From an uncultured Dehalococcoidia bacterium (GTDB lineage Bacteria; Chloroflexota; Dehalococcoidia; Lucifugimonadales; UBA3495): DNA of 64,000 bases. The notes beneath the pieces are model-generated. The model was not told the origin of the DNA and did not search any database. It worked only from the letters and a program-made list of their open reading frames with translations. A program made the translations under genes and the position numbers. The stretch covers positions 744,001-808,000 of the forward strand of contig OY282456.1 in the NCBI GenBank assembly GCA_958296225.1, written 5' to 3'. Positions 25,328 through 32,206 of this stretch are shown here, in pieces (position 1 is the stretch's first letter; every line of letters begins with the position of its first letter).

Positions 25328-25897
25328 CTATCGCTGACGGCGGAACAGCTGCCACACGGCCACACTAAAGCCGGGCAGCAGCTCACCGCCGTCCAGAACG
25401 TCATCCGCGCCCAATACTATCGGGAGCGCTCCGGGCCGGTATAGCGACACCGTTGCCGTTCCCGGATTGAGGACCCAAACTTCCCGCGCCCCAAAATTAA
25501 GCCACACCTGCGCCTTGTCCGACAGCAGGCGGTCAGAGCGGTCGTTGCTGGGAGATGCAACCTCAATGCACAAGTCAGGAGTCAAGTTCGGGAAGCCGGT
25601 AGTTCCGGGCGGGATGCGTCCGGGAGCAAACCAGGCGACATCGGGGCAAAGCACCGTGTCGGGATTCCTTTCCAGCCGGTAGCCGGGTTCGCCGGCGACG
25701 GCTTCACCGTAATCGGTGGCCTCCGTGTATTGGAACAGGAGGCCGCCGGTTCGTAATACGGTTATAGCGTGCGGGTGTCCAGTGCCCACTTTTTTCTCCG
25801 TCAGTACGCCGCGGATTAGTTCATAGCGCTTGCCGGGAACCGGCGCCAGCGCCAGAAATTCACCGGCGGTCATCAGTCGCGATTTTACAGTAGTCAT
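25328..25897 (-). CDS. Uma2 family nuclease (DUF820), singleton
   Basis: 189 residues from the ATG at 25897 (TTGAGGTTGAGG upstream). The PD-(D/E)xK-like site is intact: RYELIRGVL, the Asp in LCPDVAWF, the Glu in DLCIEVASPSND and the Lys in SDKAQVWLNFGAREVWVLNP. This is the classic DUF820 form and differs from the four tandem Uma2 genes downstream. These proteins are abundant in Cyanobacteria and Chloroflexota and their biological role is unsettled. It converges on the bicupin gene. Confidence 0.85.
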   Translation of the reverse strand: MTTVKSRLMTAGEFLALAPVPGKRYELIRGVLTEKKVGTGHPHAITVLRTGGLLFQYTEATDYGEAVAGEPGYRLERNPDTVLCPDVAWFAPGRIPPGTTGFPNLTPDLCIEVASPSNDRSDRLLSDKAQVWLNFGAREVWVLNPGTATVSLYRPGALPIVLGADDVLDGGELLPGFSVAVWQLFRRQR

Positions 25898-25972
25898 CGT
25901 TAACCTCAACCTCAATACGACATTCAGCAATATGACAATCAGCCCGTTCCCGTCATTATACGCCAGCGGATG

Positions 25973-26013
25973 TATAATCGGAATTAATCCAATCCGGTCA
26001 ATCCGGTCAATCC
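25973..26013 (+). promoter_or_regulatory. eno upstream region: -10 box and short direct repeats
   Basis: TATAAT at 25973-25978, without a convincing -35 box, lies 49 bases before the enolase start. It is followed by a triplicated 9-base AATCCGGTC-type repeat (25987-26013) that resembles the tail of the dispersed repeat near 31945. The repeat occupies the place where a ribosome site would be expected. Confidence 0.4.
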
Positions 26014-26026
26014 GTGTGAAATAAAT

Positions 26027-27337
26027 ATGCCCGGCTCAACCCACATTAGCGCTATCCACGCCCGCGAGGTGCTGGACTCCCGCGGCAACCCCACCGTGGA
26101 GGTGGACATAGGGCTGGAGGGCGGCGCTTTTGGCCGCGCCATCGTGCCGTCGGGAGCGTCCACCGGCCGGCATGAGGCCGTTGAACTGCGGGACGGCGAC
26201 CCGTCGCGTTACGAGGGTCGGGGCGTCCTGCGCGCCGTCGCCGCAGTCAACGATACCATCGCTCCCGCCCTGTCCGGCGCCGACGCCGCCGACCAGACGG
26301 CGCTGGACGCCCGGCTGCGGGAGCTGGACGGCACCGCCGACAAAGCCAACCTGGGGGCCAACGCCATCCTGGGCGTGTCGCTGGCCGCCGCCCACGCCGC
26401 CGCCGCCGCGCTGGAACTGCCCCTGTATCGCTACCTCGGCGGCGCGGATGCCGGCACACTGCCGATGCCCATGGTCAACATCATCAGCGGCGGCCGCCAC
26501 GCCGCCGGCGGGCTGGATATGCAGGATTTTCTCGCCATTCCCATCGGCGCGGACACCTTCCGGGAGGCGCTGCGGATGGTCGTCGCCGTGTACCGGATGG
26601 TGGGCCGCGTGCTGTCCCAAACCGGGCCTTACGCCTACGGCGTCGCTGACGAGGGCGGGTACGGGCCGCCGCTGCCCTGCCACGAGGACGCGCTGGGACT
26701 GCTCTATGACGCCACGCGGCTGGCTGGCTACCGCTGCGCCCGCGATGGCGACATCGCCATCGGCATTGACGTGGCCGCCACCGAGTTCGTCGCTGACGAT
26801 GGCCGCTACCTGCTGCGAGCCGAAGGCAGGTCGTTCACCGCCGCCGGGCTGGCCGACCTGCTGGCCCACTGGTGTATCACCTACCCCATCATCTCAGTTG
26901 AGGACGGGCTGGCCGAGGACGATTGGGCGGGCTGGGAATACCTGACCGGCAAGCTGGGCCAGTCAACCCAGCTCATCGGCGATGACCTGTTCACCACCAA
27001 CCCGCAGCGTCTGGCGCGGGGCGCGGACGCCGGCATCGCCAACGCCGTGCTGGTCAAGCCCAATCAGATTGGCACCCTCACCGAAACCCTGGAAACCGTG
27101 CGGCTGGCGCAGGAACGGGGCTACCGGCCAGTCATCTCGGCCCGTTCCGGCGAAACGGAGGATACGACCATTGCCGACCTGGCGGTGGCCACGGGCGCCG
27201 GACAAATCAAAATCGGGTCCGTCACCCGCTCCGAACGGATGGCCAAGTACAACCAACTGCTGCGCATTGAGGAGGAGCTGGGGGAACGCGCGCAGTTCGC
27301 CGGGCGGGACATATTCGCCCGGTTTTTGAACCAATGA
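26027..27337 (+). CDS. eno: Enolase
   Basis: 436 residues, the usual size. Seen: the N-terminal VLDSRGNPTVEVD, the loop VPSGASTGRHEAVELRDGD, metal ligands in IGIDVAATEF, SVEDGLAEDDW and LIGDDLFTTN, and the active-site lysine in VLVKPNQIGTLTET with the SARSGETEDTTIADLAV loop. It converts 2-phosphoglycerate to phosphoenolpyruvate in glycolysis. The 4-base ATGA overlap with rsmG shows coupled translation. No strong Shine-Dalgarno sequence is visible. Confidence 0.97.
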   Translation: MPGSTHISAIHAREVLDSRGNPTVEVDIGLEGGAFGRAIVPSGASTGRHEAVELRDGDPSRYEGRGVLRAVAAVNDTIAPALSGADAADQTALDARLRELDGTADKANLGANAILGVSLAAAHAAAAALELPLYRYLGGADAGTLPMPMVNIISGGRHAAGGLDMQDFLAIPIGADTFREALRMVVAVYRMVGRVLSQTGPYAYGVADEGGYGPPLPCHEDALGLLYDATRLAGYRCARDGDIAIGIDVAATEFVADDGRYLLRAEGRSFTAAGLADLLAHWCITYPIISVEDGLAEDDWAGWEYLTGKLGQSTQLIGDDLFTTNPQRLARGADAGIANAVLVKPNQIGTLTETLETVRLAQERGYRPVISARSGETEDTTIADLAVATGAGQIKIGSVTRSERMAKYNQLLRIEEELGERAQFAGRDIFARFLNQ

Positions 27338-28074
27338 CGACTCCCGTTGACTTGGGCATGGACCTGCTGGCGGAGCCGGCCCAACGGCTGGGTTTAAGCC
27401 TGTCTGCCCCACAGCTGGCGCAATTTTCCGAATACACCCGCCTGCTGATTGCGGGCAATAAGCGGGCGAACCTGACGTCCGTAACTGACCCGGCGGATGT
27501 ACAGGTACGCCACTATCTGGACTCCCTGACCGCAGTATTAGCCTTGCCCCGCTGGCCCGACGGCCTCCGCGTCGTTGACATCGGGGCTGGGGCCGGGTTT
27601 CCCGGCGTGCCGCTGAAAATCGCCTTCCCCGGCATACGGCTGACGCTGGCCGATTCGGTAGGCAAGAAGACGGCGTTTTTGCAAAACCTGGTCGCCGAGT
27701 TGGGCCTTGCGGATGTTGAAACGCTGACCATCCGCGCCGAGGAGCTGGGCCGCACGGAAGGTTATCGGGGGCAGTTTGACGTGGCCCTGGCCCGCGGCGT
27801 GGCCGCACTGCCGGCCCTGGTGGAGTACGCATTGCCCCTGTGCAAAGGACACGGCCACCTGCTGGCGTGGAAAGGGAAAGACGGCCCGGCGGAGGCCAAA
27901 ACCGCGGCCAACGCGCTGGCGGAGCTGGGCGGCCGGATTGCCGGGCTGCACTCGGTCAACGGGCTGTCGCCGCCACTGCCGCCGGACCGCTGGCTGGTGT
28001 GCGTGGAGAAGGTGCGGCGGACGCCGGGCCGGTATCCCCGGCGGGTGGGCGTGCCGGCCAAACAGCCGTTGTAG
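27334..28074 (+). CDS. rsmG: 16S rRNA (guanine-527-N7)-methyltransferase RsmG
   Basis: 246 residues with the GidB family layout: NLTSVTDPADVQVRHYLDSL, the SAM loop VVDIGAGAGFPGVPLKI, DSVGKKTAFL and DVALARGVAALP. It methylates G527 of 16S rRNA; its loss gives low-level streptomycin resistance in other bacteria. It is unusual to find it coupled to enolase, since it more often neighbours mnmG or parAB. The last 20 residues are basic and probably flexible. Confidence 0.93.
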   Translation: MTTPVDLGMDLLAEPAQRLGLSLSAPQLAQFSEYTRLLIAGNKRANLTSVTDPADVQVRHYLDSLTAVLALPRWPDGLRVVDIGAGAGFPGVPLKIAFPGIRLTLADSVGKKTAFLQNLVAELGLADVETLTIRAEELGRTEGYRGQFDVALARGVAALPALVEYALPLCKGHGHLLAWKGKDGPAEAKTAANALAELGGRIAGLHSVNGLSPPLPPDRWLVCVEKVRRTPGRYPRRVGVPAKQPL

Positions 28075-28130
28075 GCCGGTTCAGACCGTCAATTGACGAA
28101 CCGGCGCATTGGCCGCCGGTGTGGCGCGCG

Positions 28131-28820
28131 CTACGCCGTTTGATGCAAGTCAAAAATCCGCCGCCGCACCTCAAACACAAACCCCGGCAACACCGGCTCG
28201 CCGCTGATCGTCTCCGGGTTCTCCAACAGCTCCGGCTCCACGCCGGGCCGGTAGATGTGAACCCGCCGGCGGTAGGGGTCAATCAGCCAGCCCAGCAGCG
28301 CGCCGTTGGCGATGTACCGCTCCATCTTGCGCTGCAATGGCGGCAGGCGGTCGGTGCCGGACATTATTTCGGCGACGAAGGCGGGGCAGACGGTGATTGC
28401 GCCGCCAGCAGACAATGGCGGCAGCGACGCCACCTGCTCCGGGGACAGCCAGGCGGCATCCGGCTCAGTGCGCGAACCGTCGGGCAGGCGCACAATCGTC
28501 CGCGATGGATAGGTCTCGCCACCGTTGGCCTCAACCCAAATAAACAGGACGCCGAAAAGTTGGCCTTCCGCCATACTGCTGTCTCGATTCACCATAGGAT
28601 TGATTACCAATTCTCCTTCGCCGGTCAGTTCCAGGTAAAACCCGCGCCCCTCGTTAGCCTTGGCAAAGCCCACGAACCAGTCATCAATGTCGGCATCGGT
28701 GAGCTTGCCGGCCACCGAGTCCAGAATGGGGCGGATGTTTATGGACAACGGGTGCGGCAGGTCAAATTCGTCGGTATCAGCGATGGCGGGGGTATCTTTG
28801 ATAACGTTAGTAACTGTCAT
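28131..28820 (-). CDS. Uma2 family nuclease, tandem copy 1
   Basis: 229 residues. It has an N-terminal extension of about 45 residues shared only by the tandem group (ILDSVAGKLTDADIDDWF), then the nuclease core: ELTGEGELVINP, the Asp in TEPDAAWLSPEQ, Glu in AFVAEIMSG and Lys in LQRKMERYIANGALLGWLIDP. The active site is complete. Its middle 250 bases are almost identical to the next copy, pointing to gene conversion. It is most 3' in the minus-strand array. Confidence 0.87.
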   Translation of the reverse strand: MTVTNVIKDTPAIADTDEFDLPHPLSINIRPILDSVAGKLTDADIDDWFVGFAKANEGRGFYLELTGEGELVINPMVNRDSSMAEGQLFGVLFIWVEANGGETYPSRTIVRLPDGSRTEPDAAWLSPEQVASLPPLSAGGAITVCPAFVAEIMSGTDRLPPLQRKMERYIANGALLGWLIDPYRRRVHIYRPGVEPELLENPETISGEPVLPGFVFEVRRRIFDLHQTA

Positions 28821-28834
28821 AGCATCCGTCCTAG

Positions 28835-29530
28835 CTAAGCCGTCTGGTGCAAGTCAAAAATCCGCCGCCGCACCTCAAACACAAACCCCGGCAGCACAGA
28901 TTCGCCGCTGATAGTCTCCGGGTTCTCCAGTATTTCCGGCTCCACGCCGGGCCGGTAGATGTGAACCCGCCGGCGGTAGGGGTCAATCAGCCAGCCCAGC
29001 AGCGCGCCGTTGGCGATGTACCGCTCCATCTTGCGCTGCAATGGCGGCAGGCGGTCGGTGCCGGACATTATCTCGGCGACGAAGGCGGGGCAGACGGTGA
29101 TTGCGCCGCCAGCAGACAATGGCGGCAGCGACGCCACCTGCTCCGGGGACAGCCAGGCGGCATCCGGCTCAGTGCGCGAACCGTCGGGCAGGCGCATATT
29201 GGCGTTGGCGCCGTGCGCCTCGCCGCCGTACCGCTCTTCCCAGGTTTCCAACGAGCTGGTCAGCCTGGTTTCGGCTTTCGTCCCATCACGATTCACCATC
29301 GGATTGATTACCAGTTCCCCCTTGTTGGTCAGTTCCAGGTAAAAACCGCGCCCCTCGTTGGCCTGGTCCAGACCGGCGAACCATTCGTCGATTTCGGCGT
29401 CGGTAAGCCGGCCGGCTACCGAGTCCAGGATGGGGCCGATGTTGATGGCGAGGGGCAGCGGCGCGGCGCTCCAGTCGGTAACGTCGTAGTCATCCGTTGC
29501 CGGAGCGTGGGGTTTGGACTGTGCAACCAT
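28835..29530 (-). CDS. Uma2 family nuclease, tandem copy 2
   Basis: 231 residues, with the same layout and complete site as copy 1 (TEPDAAWLS, AFVAEIMSG, LQRKMERYIANG). The C-terminal half is nearly identical to copy 1, while the N-terminal half is closer to copy 3 (LPLAINIGPILDSVAGRLTD, WFAGLDQANEGRGFYLEL). This mosaic pattern fits recombination between neighbours. It starts 26 bases after the copy 3 stop. Confidence 0.87.
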   Translation of the reverse strand: MVAQSKPHAPATDDYDVTDWSAAPLPLAINIGPILDSVAGRLTDAEIDEWFAGLDQANEGRGFYLELTNKGELVINPMVNRDGTKAETRLTSSLETWEERYGGEAHGANANMRLPDGSRTEPDAAWLSPEQVASLPPLSAGGAITVCPAFVAEIMSGTDRLPPLQRKMERYIANGALLGWLIDPYRRRVHIYRPGVEPEILENPETISGESVLPGFVFEVRRRIFDLHQTA

Positions 29531-29556
29531 ATCGTCTATCCTTGCAGGGCGGGCGG

Positions 29557-30243
29557 TTAGCGCAAGTCAAAGATGCGCCGCCGCACGTCAAAGGTGAAAC
29601 CGGGCAGCACGGATTCCCCGCTAATGGTTTCCGGGTTGTCCAGCAGCTCGATTTCTACGCCGGGGCGGTAGATGCGGACTTGCCGCCGGTAGGGGTCAAT
29701 CAGCCAGCCCAGCAGCGCGCCGTTGGCGATGTACCGCTCCATCTTGCGCTGCAATGGCGGCAGGCGGTCGGTGCCGGACATTATCTCGGCGACGAAGGCG
29801 GGGCACACGGTGATTGCGCCGCCGGCGGCAATCGGCGGCAGCGACGCCACCTGCTCCGGGGACAGCCACAAGGCGTCGGGCCGTATCCGGGAGCCGTCGG
29901 GCAGGCGCATATTGGCGTTGGCCCCGTAGGCTTCGCCGCCGTTTGCCTCGTTCCAGACGAACAGACTGCCCAAAAGTTGGAACTCAGCCATCAGGCCATC
30001 TCGATTCACCGTAGGATTGATTACCAGTTCCCCCTTGTTGGTCAGTTCCAGGTAAAAACCGCGCCCCTCGTTGGCCTGGTCCAGGCCGGCGAACCATTCG
30101 TCGATTTCGGCGTCGGTAAGCCGGCCGGCTACCGAGTCCAGGATGGGGCCGATGTTAATGGCGAGGGGCAGCGGCGCGGCGCTCCAGTCGGTAACGTCGT
30201 GGCCATCCGTTGCCGGAGCGTGGGGTTTGGGCTGTGCAACCAT
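29557..30243 (-). CDS. Uma2 family nuclease, tandem copy 3
   Basis: 228 residues. The N-terminal half matches copy 2 almost exactly; the core holds RPDALWLSPEQ, AFVAEIMSG and LQRKMERYIANGALLGWLIDP, so the PD-(D/E)xK residues are intact. Its C-terminus (VLPGFTFDVRRRIFDLR) is closest to copy 4. It is the third gene of a head-to-tail array of four with spacers of about 14-26 bases, probably one transcript. Confidence 0.87.
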   Translation of the reverse strand: MVAQPKPHAPATDGHDVTDWSAAPLPLAINIGPILDSVAGRLTDAEIDEWFAGLDQANEGRGFYLELTNKGELVINPTVNRDGLMAEFQLLGSLFVWNEANGGEAYGANANMRLPDGSRIRPDALWLSPEQVASLPPIAAGGAITVCPAFVAEIMSGTDRLPPLQRKMERYIANGALLGWLIDPYRRQVRIYRPGVEIELLDNPETISGESVLPGFTFDVRRRIFDLR

Positions 30244-30269
30244 GTCGTCTATCCTTGCTCGGTGGACGG

Positions 30270-30957
30270 TTAGTGCAAGTCAAAGATGCGCCGCCGCACG
30301 TCGCAGGTGAAACCGGGCAGCACGGATTCCCCGCTGATGGTTTCCGGGTTGTCCACTAACTTCCGGTTCCACGCCGGGGCGGTAGATGTGCACTTGCCAC
30401 AGAAAGGGGTCAATCAGCCAGCCCAGCGCAACGCCGTAGCTCAGCCATTCCTCCATTTTGGCCTGCTGGCTTTCAAGCGCGTCAGACCGTGAGCGAATCT
30501 GGGCTACGAACCAGGGGGCAAAGGGGAGACCATGACAGCGTTGGCCGGCCGGGGGCAATTCCTCCAGTTGCTCCGGCGCAACCCAGCCGGCGCCGGGCGC
30601 GCGCCGCCCGCGTTGGGGTGTCCGCACCAGAGTATTGCCTGTTACTACCAACCCGCCGGGGCCGGTGTTGCCCCAGGTTTGCAGGTCAGATTGCAGGTTA
30701 AGCTGCCGTTGCCACCCATCCATAGTCTCAGATGCCATTGCCCACAATCTCCCTTGTTGGTCAATCTCAAACTGGCAGCCCAAATCCTCGTTGTCGGCGG
30801 TGAACCGCAGGAACCAGGCATCCAGCGCGTCATCGTCGGGCAGCAGGGCCAGTATTGATTTGATGTCCAGCGAGAACCCGGCGGGCGCGGCATCGTCAGC
30901 CAAGTCAACGCCGACGGGCGCCGGGGCGGCGGTGGTTTGCGTGCTCATCATTATCAC
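30270..30957 (-). pseudogene. Uma2 family nuclease, tandem copy 4, frameshifted near the C-terminus
   Basis: The first frame runs 225 residues to 30280, but after GVEPE the sequence is garbled. One extra base near 30358-30360 shifts the frame. Reading past it restores VDNPETISGESVLPGF and the family end RRRIFDLH with a stop at 30270. The core is diverged: PGAGWVAPEQ, FVAQIRSRSD and SQQAKMEEWLSYGVALGWLID keep the Lys, but the Asp (GAG) and Glu (AQI) positions are lost. It is therefore both frameshifted and catalytically eroded. Confidence 0.75.
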
Positions 30958-30963
30958 GAATCC

Positions 30964-31662
30964 TTACGCCGCATCGTCCAGGCAGTCGCGCAGGGGGCGG
31001 TTAATGCAGGTGAATATGGGCGTGTCTTTGAGCGTGTAGGGGCGGGCTTTGGATTCGCGCAGCGCCATCACCAGGTCCAGAAATGTGCCCGGCTCGTCGG
31101 TCTCAAAGCCCAGCACAAACTCGGGGTCGTCGAGGCCGAAGGAGTAGGCGGTGGAGATTTTGACCTGGGGGTACTGGTGGCCGATGACGAAGTGCTCGTT
31201 CATCAGTTCCTGCCGTTCCTCTTTGGGCAGCTGATACCAGTCGTGGGTTTTCCAGAAGGGGTACATAAACAGATAGCGCCGGCCCACGATACGCAGGGAT
31301 GACGCATCGCCGGCGCCGTCCTGCCCTTCGTGCCGGTGGTCGTCGATGTAGGGTGAGCGGCGGGTCATAGCCAGGTACGAATACGGGGTTTCCAGATAGC
31401 CGCCCAGCCGTGTCCCGTTCAGCAGGGCGGCCAGTTCGTTGATGGGCTCCAGCTCCGGCGACACGCCCCACAGCATAAAGTCGGCGTCGCCCCTGGTGCC
31501 GACCAGGCTGTAGGTGTTCAGCGCCACCCGGTCGGCGCGCTCGGCGGCCACCGCGGCGAACTCATCCTTGCCGGCGCTGCGCTCGGCCACGGGGAGACGG
31601 CGCCATTCCGGCTGCACTTTATAGAACGTGTACTTCACAAAATCACGGCGGGGGTCAGCCAT
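30964..31662 (-). CDS. hemQ: Chlorite dismutase family protein, HemQ-type (coproheme decarboxylase)
   Basis: 232 residues from the ATG at 31662, which has a strong AAGGAGG. The frame is open further upstream without family similarity. Chlorite-dismutase-fold features: DFVKYTFYKVQPEWRRLP, the RGDADFMLWGVSPE strand, YLFMYPFWKTHDWYQLP and the His in HFVIGHQYPQVKISTAYSFGLDD, the likely haem ligand. The lack of the chlorite-dismutase distal arginine pattern favours HemQ, which converts coproheme to haem b in the coproporphyrin-dependent pathway of monoderm bacteria. That pathway fits Chloroflexota-like hosts. Confidence 0.85.
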   Translation of the reverse strand: MADPRRDFVKYTFYKVQPEWRRLPVAERSAGKDEFAAVAAERADRVALNTYSLVGTRGDADFMLWGVSPELEPINELAALLNGTRLGGYLETPYSYLAMTRRSPYIDDHRHEGQDGAGDASSLRIVGRRYLFMYPFWKTHDWYQLPKEERQELMNEHFVIGHQYPQVKISTAYSFGLDDPEFVLGFETDEPGTFLDLVMALRESKARPYTLKDTPIFTCINRPLRDCLDDAA

Positions 31663-31719
31663 CCGAGGGCCTCCTTTGCATCCCAATCGCAAGAACGGAA
31701 TATCCTGTTGACTGGCCCA

Positions 31720-31728
31720 ATCATAGCA
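31720..31728 (-). promoter_or_regulatory. Extended -10 promoter for hemQ
   Basis: On the minus strand TGC-TATGAT (31728-31720), an extended -10 element, 58 bases before the hemQ start; no good -35 box. Confidence 0.5.
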
Positions 31729-31736
31729 CAGGCGCC

Positions 31737-31758
31737 GGGGCGGTTCGCGAGCCGCCCC
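31737..31758. repeat. REP-like palindrome
   Basis: GGGGCGG...CCGCCCC palindrome with a CTAC extension. Similar palindromes occur at 53643-53664, and the GTAGGGGCG motif recurs near 55653, so this is a dispersed short repeat. Confidence 0.55.
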
Positions 31759-31869
31759 TACCGTTCCGAACGTTAAAACCATCTGAATTGCAATGCTGCC
31801 CTGCTTCTGTTGCCCCCCTTCGGTCAAATCAAATCCTGCCTATCGCTGTAATAATTCGTATGACGCGGT

Positions 31870-32006
31870 AGCGTTGCAATTTAGGTGGTCCTACCTTGCC
31901 GTCATTCCGGCGCAAGCCGGAATCCACCAAATCCCAATCGGAAAAATCCTGTCAATCCTGTCCATCGGTGTAAAAAACGGACTCAAACCACCTGAATTGC
32001 AACGCA
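31870..32006. repeat. Miniature inverted-repeat element, variant C
   Basis: A 137-bp unit between the hemQ and LRR genes with terminal inverted repeats AGCGTTGCAATTTAGGTGGT (31870-31889) and ACCACCTGAATTGCAACGC (31987-32005). The AGCGTT and AGGTGGT ends are the same as in copies A and B, but the middle of the arms and the interior differ. The interior carries the ATTCCGGCGC...GCCGGAAT core found at 6042. A lone half-end lies at 31777-31796. Confidence 0.75.
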
Positions 32007-32206
32007 ACCCGAACCGCCCGGCGCGTTGACAAACGACCGTGTTGCGGCTACCGTCAACAGCGAACCCCCTGTTGCTCAGGTGGCAGGGCAGCGCGGCCGC
32101 CGCAAGGCGGCTTTCCCATTGCCGGCCTGATTATGATGACCCCAGCCAATTTTTACATCGCCGGATGCAACCTTAAACCCCCGCTCTGGAATTGAGGCGC
32201 TAGCTG

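Noticed and set aside
30964..31827. Longer start for hemQ upstream of 31662
   Set aside because: The extra 55 codons cross the promoter-like -10 and have no family similarity; the ATG at 31662 has a strong ribosome site.
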